The notes beneath the pieces are model-generated. The model worked only from the letters and a program-made list of their open reading frames with translations, was not told the origin of the DNA and searched no databases. Below are positions 1-5,043 of a stretch of 5,254 nucleotides of DNA, piece after piece (within the stretch, counting starts at the first letter, position 1; each line of letters begins with the position of its first letter). Source of the stretch: an uncultured Mollicutes bacterium (GTDB lineage Bacteria; Bacillota_I; Bacilli_A; MAG-NZ); contig CAJYBF010000092.1 in assembly GCA_913064935.1 (NCBI GenBank), forward strand, positions 1 to 5,254. Reading direction: 5' to 3'. A program made the translations under genes and the position numbers.

Positions 1-2158
1 GTGCTTTATCAGCTTCTTCTTTAGCTACTAAGAAAGGTCTTATTACAGCATGAGGACATGCAAATGAACATTGATTACATTGAATACAATTTTCACTTAA
101 CCAAGTAGGAACTTCAGTCGCTACTCCACGTTTCTCGTAAGCAGTTGAACCATTAATCATTCTACCATCGATAATAGATTCAAAAGCAGATACTGGTAAA
201 TCATAACCTTTAATTGCACCTACTGGGTCAGCAATATTTTTTACGTAATCAGGTCTATTATTATCAACAACAATTGCTTCAACTTCTAAGTTAGCCCAAG
301 CTTGATCAACTGAAACTTCTACTAATCCTTTAGAACCTTTATCAATTGCTTCATAATTTAATTTAACAATTGCTTCACCTTTACGACCATATGCTTTTTC
401 AGCATATTTTTTCATTAAATCTTGAGCAGTTGCGTAAGGAATGATTTGTTCATTTAATTTAAAGAATGCAGATTGCATAATTGTATTAATTCTTTTTCCT
501 AATCCAATTTCATTTGCTAATTTGATAGCATTAATAATATAGAACTTAGCATTTTTTTCTGCCAAAGCTTTTTTAACTCCATTAGGTAAAAGACCAATAA
601 CACTCTCAGCAGATTCAATTGTGTTAAGTAAGAATGATCCACCGTTTCTTAACCCACCTACCATATCGTATTTGTCTAAGTAAGAATCTTGTGAACAAGA
701 TACGAAATGTGGTCTACTAACTAAATATGTACTTCTAATTGGGTTTGATCCAAATCTTAAGTGCATACGAGTAACTCCACCAGATTTCTTAGAGTCATAG
801 CTTGAGTAAGCTTGAGCATATAAATCAGTGTTTTCACCGATAATTTTAATTGTATTTTTAGAAGCTCCAACAGTACCGTCAGAACCTAATCCGAAGAATA
901 ATAATTCAGTTGTTGATTTATCAGCAACATCGATATGTTCAGTCGGCTCAGTTAATGATAAGTGAGTTACATCATCATTAATACCGATAGTGAATCCGTC
1001 TTTTTGCTCATTTTTCAAGTTTTCATAAACAGCAACGATTTGACTCGGCGTAGTATCTTTACTTGATAAACCATAACGACCACCAATAATTACAGGACAA
1101 CTCTCTTTTCCATAATATAAAGATCTAACATCTAAATGTAATGGTTCATGAACTGCACCTTTTTCTTTAGTACGATCTAATACAGCTATTCTTTCAACAG
1201 ATGCTGGAATAGCATCGAAGAAATACTTAGCACTGAAAGGTCTATATAAGTGAACTGTTAATAACCCAACATTTCCACCATTTGCATTAAGTAAATCAAT
1301 TGTTTCTTCAATCGCTTCTGTAACAGAAGCAATAGCAATAATTACATCAGTTGCATTTTCAGCACCATAATAAACGAATGGAGCATAATTTCTTCCAGTA
1401 ACTTTTGAAATTTCTTTCATATAACCAGCAGCAATATCAGGAACAGCATCCCAATATTTATTTTGTGCTTCAGCTGCTTGGAAATAAACATCATCATTTT
1501 GCGCAGAACCTCTAGTAATAGGATTATTAGGATTTAACGCATTTTTTCTAAATTCGCTTACAGAGTCACGATCTAATAAACGATCGTATACTTCGTAATC
1601 CATTACTTCAACTTTTTGAATTTCATGTGAAGTTCTAAATCCATCGAAGAAATGCATGAATGGAACTCTAGAAGCTATTGCAGATAAATGCGCAACACCA
1701 GCTAAATCCATAACTTCTTGTACTGAACCACTTGATAACATTGCAAATCCAGTTTGTCTTGTGGCCATAACGTCTTGATGATCTCCAAATATTGATAATG
1801 ATTGTGCAGCAAGACTTCTAGCTGCTACATGTATAACACCAGGTAGTAATTGTCCAGCAATCTTGTACATATTAGGTACTTTAAGTAATAGTCCTTGTGA
1901 AGCAGTGAATGTAGTTGTTAATGCTCCACCTTGTAATGAACCGTGAACTGCACCAGCAGCACCAGCCTCAGATTGCATTTCCACAACCTTAACAGGGACG
2001 TTGAATAAATTCTTTTTACCTTGTGATGCCCATAAGTCTACCCACTCAGCCATTGGCGATGATGGAGTAATCGGATATATACCTGCAACCTCTGTAAATG
2101 CGTATGAAGCATAAGCAGCAGCTTGGTTTCCATCCATTGATTGAAATTTGATTGACAT
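1..2158 (-). CDS. nifJ: Pyruvate:ferredoxin (flavodoxin) oxidoreductase, N-terminal part
   Basis: This is the first ~719 residues of a single-chain pyruvate:ferredoxin oxidoreductase (full family length about 1170-1200); the gene runs off the left edge. The enzyme converts pyruvate plus CoA to acetyl-CoA, CO2 and reduced ferredoxin in the cytoplasm, using thiamine diphosphate and three [4Fe-4S] clusters. The start (MSIKFQSMDGNQAAAYA) is typical of the family. Seen: YPITPSSPMAEW at 28-39, the EMQSEAGAAGAVHG stretch at 60-73, and VAARSL at 111-116. Thr31, Glu64 and Arg114 sit at the same numbers as the substrate/cofactor residues known from the Desulfovibrio africanus enzyme. The fused gamma-type domain begins near GSDGTVGA (425-432). 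A ferredoxin-like cluster motif, CIQCNQCSFACP, is at 691-702 (Cys691, 694, 697, 701). The second cluster motif, the proximal-cluster cysteines and the thiamine pyrophosphate-binding domain lie outside the window. I saw no frameshift or internal stop. It has its own promoter and is probably monocistronic at its 5' end. Confidence 0.96.
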   Translation of the reverse strand, partial: MSIKFQSMDGNQAAAYASYAFTEVAGIYPITPSSPMAEWVDLWASQGKKNLFNVPVKVVEMQSEAGAAGAVHGSLQGGALTTTFTASQGLLLKVPNMYKIAGQLLPGVIHVAARSLAAQSLSIFGDHQDVMATRQTGFAMLSSGSVQEVMDLAGVAHLSAIASRVPFMHFFDGFRTSHEIQKVEVMDYEVYDRLLDRDSVSEFRKNALNPNNPITRGSAQNDDVYFQAAEAQNKYWDAVPDIAAGYMKEISKVTGRNYAPFVYYGAENATDVIIAIASVTEAIEETIDLLNANGGNVGLLTVHLYRPFSAKYFFDAIPASVERIAVLDRTKEKGAVHEPLHLDVRSLYYGKESCPVIIGGRYGLSSKDTTPSQIVAVYENLKNEQKDGFTIGINDDVTHLSLTEPTEHIDVADKSTTELLFFGLGSDGTVGASKNTIKIIGENTDLYAQAYSSYDSKKSGGVTRMHLRFGSNPIRSTYLVSRPHFVSCSQDSYLDKYDMVGGLRNGGSFLLNTIESAESVIGLLPNGVKKALAEKNAKFYIINAIKLANEIGLGKRINTIMQSAFFKLNEQIIPYATAQDLMKKYAEKAYGRKGEAIVKLNYEAIDKGSKGLVEVSVDQAWANLEVEAIVVDNNRPDYVKNIADPVGAIKGYDLPVSAFESIIDGRMINGSTAYEKRGVATEVPTWLSENCIQCNQCSFACPHAVIRPFLVAKEEADKA

Positions 2159-2167
2159 ATTATAATT

Positions 2168-2175
2168 ACCTCCTG
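2168..2175 (-). promoter_or_regulatory. nifJ ribosome binding site
   Basis: On the minus strand CAGGAGGT precedes the ATG at 2158, with about ten bases between GGAGG and the ATG. The spacing is slightly long but the match to the 16S anti-SD is strong, and no alternative in-frame start lies nearer. It supports the ATG at 2158, which also gives the family-typical N-terminus. Confidence 0.85.
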
Positions 2176-2201
2176 AATATTTTGTAGTTTAAAACCACCA
2201 T

Positions 2202-2230
2202 ATTATACATTATTAAAATTATATTGACAA
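2202..2230 (-). promoter_or_regulatory. nifJ sigma-A-type promoter
   Basis: Read on the minus strand, TTGTCA (-35, 2230-2225), a 17-base spacer and a perfect TATAAT (-10, 2207-2202) make a near-consensus housekeeping promoter. Transcription would start near 2195, giving a leader of about 37 bases that contains the ribosome binding site. The promoter lies downstream of the MATE terminator, so the oxidoreductase is transcribed independently of the exporter. Confidence 0.85.
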
Positions 2231-2252
2231 ACTTTTCCATGTCTTTTTCCAC

Positions 2253-2266
2253 TGAAAGCGTTGCCA
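2253..2266. promoter_or_regulatory. cre-like box (candidate CcpA site) upstream of nifJ promoter
   Basis: TGAAAGCGTTGCCA matches 13 of 14 positions of the Bacillus cre consensus TGWAANCGNTNWCA; the single mismatch is C at the W position before the final CA. It is centred about 65 bases upstream of the predicted nifJ start site, above the -35 box. In Bacillus, CcpA sites placed this far upstream (ackA, pta) activate rather than repress. The site therefore predicts carbon-catabolite activation of pyruvate oxidation. Whether the organism has CcpA cannot be seen here. Confidence 0.5.
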
Positions 2267-2323
2267 TAGTTTTAATATGTGTTCTTTTCTTTTATATATT
2301 CATTTCGACAATATTACACATTG

Positions 2324-2346
2324 AAAAAGAGCCCATTAGGCTCTTT
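2324..2346 (-). terminator. Rho-independent terminator of the MATE gene
   Basis: An 8-bp perfect stem (AAAGAGCC / GGCTCTTT, 2326-2333 with 2339-2346) encloses a 5-base loop. On the minus strand it is followed by a run of five T (2328-2324, partly within the stem), so it terminates leftward transcription. It lies about 43 bases past the exporter stop codon and before the nifJ promoter. The plus-strand side has only three T, so it is unlikely to work in both directions. Confidence 0.85.
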
Positions 2347-2388
2347 AAATAATACCATCATAAGTGTCCTTGCTGTATCAACAATTAA

Positions 2389-3738
2389 TTACTCAAATGA
2401 GTTAACCCATTGTTTCTTTTTATAAAAATATAGACTTATAAAAGCATTCAATAATCTAGTAGACTCAACACCAACTACAAGCCACACAATGTTTAATTCA
2501 GTTAAGTATGCTAAGCTCAAAGCCACTGGAACTTTAACTAGCCACATAAATACTGCATCAAGCATAAATACCTCTTTTACCCTACCGCCACTTCTTAAGA
2601 CAAAAAATGGAATCCTTGTTAATGCTATAAGAGGTGCAGTAAATGCATAAACAAGAATCAAAGTCCTCATTAACTCACGAGTCTCTAACTCTAAGCCTTT
2701 GTATAGTGAAGGAATGATAAATGCTGCCAAAACAGTAATCATCATAACTACTAATCCTATCATCACGGCATACCCAAGTAGATAGTCAGCATTCTTTTGA
2801 GCCTTTTGAAATTCTCCTGCGCCTAAACTATTCCCAACTAGGATTGCTGTTGCAGTCCCCGTTCCATTCATTAGTATTATCATATACCTAAATATAATAG
2901 AAGCTATGTTAATAGCACTAATCGCAATAATTCCACGAGTTGAAAAAGTCTTGAAGATTAATACAAAAGAAGTTGTAAACAAAATCTCATTGAAGAAAAG
3001 TATTCCGACCTTCGAGAAAACCTTACGTAAGATTTCTTTCGTGAACTTAAAGTACTCTATAATTTTACCTTTAAATGGCAAATCCAATCGCGCGTAAACA
3101 ACCATAAATAATATTAACTCTATATATCTAGATATAACAGTACCTAAAGCTGCTCCAGCAACACCCATCTCAGGCATTCCTAGATTTCCATAGATAAGAC
3201 CATAATTAAGGACTATGTTTAACAACATACTAAATCCACTTATTAAAAATGGTATTTTCGCCTTACCAATTGGTCTTAACAAGAATGTATAAGCTTGAGT
3301 AAGCGCAAATGGTAGGTAACTGATAATCATTATTAATAAATATCCATTTGCGTAACTGATAGTTTCAGCACTGTCCTTGTTAAAGAACAGAATTATTTCA
3401 TTGTGGAATAGATATCCGATAATAATGAAAATTATACTAACTAAACTGGAAAACAGTAATTTAATCCCAAATATCTGCTTTAATTTATCGAATTTCTTTG
3501 CTCCATAATACTGAGCTGTAAACATTGCGGCTCCAGTACAAATAGATGTGACTACAGGAAAAAATAAAAAATAATATTGATTCGCTATCGCAACTCCCGC
3601 GACTGCTTCTTCTCCCATACCACTAACCATAAAATTATCAATAAAGTTCAGTGAAGACTGTATTATGAACTGTCCGATGATTGGAATTACTATGAAAAAT
3701 ATATTCCTATAAAATTTTCTGTTTGCGATGTATTTCAT
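2389..3738 (-). CDS. MATE-family multidrug/toxin efflux transporter
   Basis: A 449-residue integral membrane protein, the usual size for MATE exporters, which use a Na+ or H+ gradient to expel cationic drugs, dyes or metabolites. Hydrophobic segments fill almost the whole chain and are consistent with 12 membrane helices in two six-helix halves. Family hallmarks: the first-helix pattern IIGQFIIQSSLNFIDNFMVS (21-39) with an acidic residue, Asp34, where MATE proteins have their cation-coupling aspartate; AMFTAQYYGAKKFDKL at 71-86; LGMPEMGVAGAALGTVISR at 186-204, ending the first half; GNSLGAGEFQKAQ at 302-314, the second-half counterpart; and a basic tail (YKKKQW). The start has GAGG five to six bases upstream. 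It is transcribed divergently from the XRE operon and is followed by its own terminator, so it looks monocistronic. The substrate cannot be predicted from sequence. The shared dyad in the intergenic region suggests control by the neighbouring regulator (inference). Confidence 0.95.
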   Translation of the reverse strand: MKYIANRKFYRNIFFIVIPIIGQFIIQSSLNFIDNFMVSGMGEEAVAGVAIANQYYFLFFPVVTSICTGAAMFTAQYYGAKKFDKLKQIFGIKLLFSSLVSIIFIIIGYLFHNEIILFFNKDSAETISYANGYLLIMIISYLPFALTQAYTFLLRPIGKAKIPFLISGFSMLLNIVLNYGLIYGNLGMPEMGVAGAALGTVISRYIELILFMVVYARLDLPFKGKIIEYFKFTKEILRKVFSKVGILFFNEILFTTSFVLIFKTFSTRGIIAISAINIASIIFRYMIILMNGTGTATAILVGNSLGAGEFQKAQKNADYLLGYAVMIGLVVMMITVLAAFIIPSLYKGLELETRELMRTLILVYAFTAPLIALTRIPFFVLRSGGRVKEVFMLDAVFMWLVKVPVALSLAYLTELNIVWLVVGVESTRLLNAFISLYFYKKKQWVNSFE

Positions 3739-3742
3739 AATT

Positions 3743-3765
3743 ACCTCAATGAAATTATTATAACA
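3743..3765 (-). promoter_or_regulatory. MATE gene start region: extended -10 and ribosome binding site
   Basis: On the minus strand TGTTATAAT (3765-3757) is a perfect extended -10 element, with no good -35 at 17 bases. A start near 3750 would leave a leader of only about 12 bases, which holds TTGAGGT (3749-3743), the ribosome binding site for the ATG at 3738. The same bases can be read differently: a perfect AAGGAGGA (3778-3771) precedes ATG-TTA-TAA (3766-3758), a two-codon ORF. Both readings cannot hold for the same transcript, so the promoter is tentative while the GAGG site is firm. Confidence 0.5.
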
Positions 3766-3803
3766 TAACTTCCTCCTTATAATGACTAGTTTCCATTATC
3801 TCA

Positions 3804-3820
3804 TTCAACCAAGAGTTGCT
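3804..3820. promoter_or_regulatory. Candidate operator, distal copy (CAAC-N5-GTTG)
   Basis: TTCAACCAAGAGTTGCT contains the CAAC-N5-GTTG dyad and matches the palindrome at 4058-4074 at 12 of 17 positions, with identical half-site spacing. It sits about 62 bases upstream of the predicted MATE start site, and about 42 bases upstream of the predicted start for the small ORF, where a -35 box would be. It is the natural second target for the XRE regulator encoded downstream. The function is inferred from symmetry and repetition only. Confidence 0.45.
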
Positions 3821-3838
3821 CATTAATGAAAATATAAT

Positions 3839-3865
3839 TGATATGATAGTAGTGTAGAGAGGAGG
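3839..3865 (+). promoter_or_regulatory. Extended -10 promoter and strong RBS of the small ORF
   Basis: TGATATGAT (3839-3847) fits an extended -10 (TG-N-TATGAT, one mismatch from TATAAT). The region 17 bases upstream has no convincing -35; TTGCTC at 3816-3821 would need a 20-base spacer. The strong ribosome binding site GAGAGGAGG (3857-3865) follows, six bases before an ATG at 3872. The RBS is clear; the promoter is a weaker call. Confidence 0.5.
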
Positions 3866-3871
3866 TTCAAA

Positions 3872-4015
3872 ATGACATTACAAATATTAAAACTGCATAA
3901 GCATGTCAAAGGAGTAAGGAGTTATAAGCCCTTAACGAAAAACACACTCCATAACAATAAATGTGACAAAAACACTCTAGTGGCATTGTATCTAAGCCGA
4001 GTCATTATGTTTTAG
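3872..4015 (+). CDS. Small ORF, 47 residues, function unknown
   Basis: A 47-codon frame starts at an ATG six bases after GAGAGGAGG and ends at TAG. The peptide begins MTLQILKLHKHVKGVRSYKP and ends LSRVIMF; it is strongly basic (many Lys, His and Arg), with one Cys and no clear membrane segment or signal peptide. I do not recognise a family. Against it as an ordinary gene: codons such as CTG, CCC, ACG, CTC, CGA and GTC are common in it but scarce in the neighbours. For it: an RBS with ideal spacing, and a possible promoter. It precedes the regulator operon, which has its own promoter starting 15 bases after the TAG. It could be a small regulatory peptide, a leader peptide, a gene remnant, or the incidental frame of a regulatory RNA. 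Confidence 0.4.
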   Translation: MTLQILKLHKHVKGVRSYKPLTKNTLHNNKCDKNTLVALYLSRVIMF

Positions 4016-4051
4016 AAGTCAAATCCACCTTGAGAAATAATTAGATACAAT
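3985..4051. repeat. 11-bp inverted repeat flanking the XRE promoter
   Basis: ATTGTATCTAA (3985-3995) and its exact complement TTAGATACAAT (4041-4051) are separated by 45 bases. The right arm falls entirely within the spacer between the -35 and -10 boxes of the XRE operon promoter; the left arm is near the 3' end of the small ORF. The centres are about 56 bp apart. The arms could be two binding sites for one protein, or the base of a hairpin in a transcript reading through from the small ORF. Confidence 0.55.
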
Positions 4052-4058
4052 ATATAAT
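4030..4058 (+). promoter_or_regulatory. Promoter of the XRE regulator/repeat-protein operon
   Basis: TTGAGA (-35, 4030-4035; five of six consensus bases), a 17-base spacer and a perfect TATAAT (-10, 4053-4058) make a near-consensus sigma-A-type promoter. Transcription would begin near 4065, in the middle of the 17-bp palindrome that starts at the last base of the -10. The leader would be about 60 bases. Such a strong promoter with an operator on its start site fits a repressed, inducible operon. Confidence 0.85.
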
Positions 4059-4074
4059 TCAACTATAAGTTGAA
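4058..4074. promoter_or_regulatory. Candidate operator on the XRE promoter (17-bp palindrome)
   Basis: TTCAACT-ATA-AGTTGAA is a perfect dyad with 7-bp arms and a 3-base centre, spanning from the end of the -10 box across the predicted transcription start. A dimeric HTH repressor bound here would block the promoter. It is the obvious autoregulatory site for the XRE protein encoded immediately downstream, and a degenerate copy is found at 3804-3820. In RNA it could also form a small hairpin, but it lacks a following T run, so it is not a terminator. Confidence 0.6.
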
Positions 4075-4108
4075 GCTTACAAAAAGTGTGTGTGTTAATC
4101 TAGAGTTA

Positions 4109-4117
4109 GGGAGGAGG
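4109..4117 (+). promoter_or_regulatory. RBS of the XRE regulator, with two competing ATGs
   Basis: GGGAGGAGG lies ahead of two overlapping ATGs. The one at 4122 opens only a four-codon frame (M-N-V-T-stop). The one at 4126, in another frame, opens the regulator. The right-hand GGAGG is eight bases from 4126 and four from 4122, favouring 4126; the left-hand GGAGG is seven bases from 4122. The regulator start is therefore 4126, but the mini-ORF may take part of the initiation. Confidence 0.75.
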
Positions 4118-4125
4118 CATAATGA

Positions 4126-4671
4126 ATGTTACTTAAAAATATTGCCTGCAATATTACAAGACTTAGATCTGCTAAAAACTTAAGTCAAAAAGACTTAGCT
4201 GAAGAACTATTTGTCACTCATCAAGCTGTCTCGAAATGGGAAAATGGTAAATCAGCACCTAGTCTAGATGTTTTAGTTCTAATTACTAAGTTCTTTGGTG
4301 TAACCATTGATGAGTTAATAAGTGAATGTAATGGAGATATTGACTTCAAAGTTATGTTGAATGACTTTGAAAGAGATTACTGTGTAACTTCTATTATTAA
4401 TGGAACTGCTAAAGAAAATCTAGAGGATGTATTCTTTCTTTTAAAAGAAACTGAACGAGAAAGAATTATCATTTCTGTATTAAAAAATGAGTACGAAATA
4501 GAGATTTTAGAGTTATGGCCATTACTAAGTCTAAAGGAAAGAAAGATCCTTTTGAAAGGTCTTCTTAGAAATAAAAAGGAAGATGAAATTTACAATCTTA
4601 GAAAATGGTTAAGAACTGATGAACGACGAATGACAAAAAACTATAATAAGGAGAATATATATGAAAGTTAG
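4126..4671 (+). CDS. XRE/Cro-type transcriptional regulator with helical-repeat C-terminus
   Basis: A 181-residue cytoplasmic DNA-binding protein. Residues 8-65 are a classic HTH_3 domain: ITRLRSAKNLSQKDLAEELF, then the recognition helix region THQAVSKWENGKSAPS (31-46), closing with FFGVTIDELI (56-65). The remaining ~115 residues are not a standard ligand domain. They show a 28-residue periodicity: the pattern L-x3-E-R occurs four times exactly in register (Leu78/Glu82/Arg83, Leu106/Glu110/Arg111, Leu134/Glu138/Arg139, Leu162/Glu166/Arg167), in helix-rich sequence. This suggests a small alpha-solenoid for protein binding. Its last 11 bases overlap the next gene, whose product is also made of repeats, so the two are translationally coupled and likely partners. 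A palindrome on its promoter indicates autoregulation, and a related dyad near the divergent MATE gene makes that exporter a plausible target. The HTH call is firm; the target and signal are inferred. Confidence 0.93.
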   Translation: MLLKNIACNITRLRSAKNLSQKDLAEELFVTHQAVSKWENGKSAPSLDVLVLITKFFGVTIDELISECNGDIDFKVMLNDFERDYCVTSIINGTAKENLEDVFFLLKETERERIIISVLKNEYEIEILELWPLLSLKERKILLKGLLRNKKEDEIYNLRKWLRTDERRMTKNYNKENIYES

Positions 4672-5014
4672 CAAATTCCTACCATTTTTAGAAGATGGGG
4701 ACATTAATGAAGTTGTTGAAATGATTTTGAACAAAAAAATCACTAGTATTAAAATAAAAAGAGTTATTCCATTCCTAAGCAATGAAAAAGTTGAAGAGAC
4801 TTTAAATAAGGTAATAGAGGATAAATTAAGTCATGTTAAGATATCAAACTTTGTACCATACTTAAGTGAGGAAAAGGTATATGAGTTGTATGTTGCTGCT
4901 GATAGTGATGAGTCTATGAACATTGAAAAAGAATCATTAATTCCATTCTTGGTATCAGCAAAATTAAAGGAATTATTTTATCTAGAACTAGAAAAACACG
5001 AAACAACTGAATAA
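4661..5014 (+). CDS. Small protein of four 29-residue helical repeats, partner of the XRE regulator
   Basis: A 117-residue protein whose entire length is four tandem repeats. The signature LPFL, IPFL, VPYL, IPFL places prolines at residues 8, 37, 66 and 95, exactly 29 apart. Repeats 2 and 3 continue as S-[NE]-E-K-V, and each is followed by a charged amphipathic helix, so the fold is probably a short alpha-solenoid of helix pairs. No signal peptide, membrane segment or catalytic motif is visible. AAGGAG (4648-4653) lies seven bases before the ATG, and the gene overlaps the regulator by 11 bases in the +1 frame, so expression is coupled. I do not recognise a named family. Similar PFL-type repeats seem to accompany HTH regulators in Bacillota, but that is from memory and not checked. 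Best reading: a binding partner or modulator of the regulator (inference). A bidirectional terminator starts directly after the stop. Confidence 0.85.
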   Translation: MKVSKFLPFLEDGDINEVVEMILNKKITSIKIKRVIPFLSNEKVEETLNKVIEDKLSHVKISNFVPYLSEEKVYELYVAADSDESMNIEKESLIPFLVSAKLKELFYLELEKHETTE

Positions 5015-5015
5015 A

Positions 5016-5043
5016 AAAAACGCAAAATCTATTTTGCGTTTTT
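5016..5043. terminator. Bidirectional terminator between convergent genes
   Basis: AAAAACGCAAAAT (5016-5028) and ATTTTGCGTTTTT (5031-5043) are perfect 13-base complements with a two-base centre. Each strand has an A run before and a T run after the CGCAAAAT stem, so the hairpin serves both the plus-strand operon (stop at 5012-5014) and the convergent minus-strand oxidoreductase gene. It overlaps the last codons of the latter, whose TAG stop (5031-5029) sits at the hairpin tip. Confidence 0.9.

Noticed and set aside
2906..3097. A 63-codon open frame on the plus strand
   Set aside because: It lies wholly inside the MATE gene on the opposite strand, has no ribosome binding site or recognisable product, and the MATE frame explains the sequence.
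3820..3829. 10-bp palindrome TCATTAATGA as a second operator
   Set aside because: It is AT-rich, short, and not repeated elsewhere in the intergenic region that I could see, so chance is a sufficient explanation.
4058..4074. Terminator between the small ORF and the regulator
   Set aside because: The dyad has a short AT-rich stem and no following T run, and it overlaps a near-consensus -10. An operator fits better.
4086..4095. GTGTGTGTGT run as a phase-variable microsatellite
   Set aside because: It has only about five units and lies in a leader. That is too short to expect slippage-driven switching, although it might pair with AACACAC at 3941-3947.
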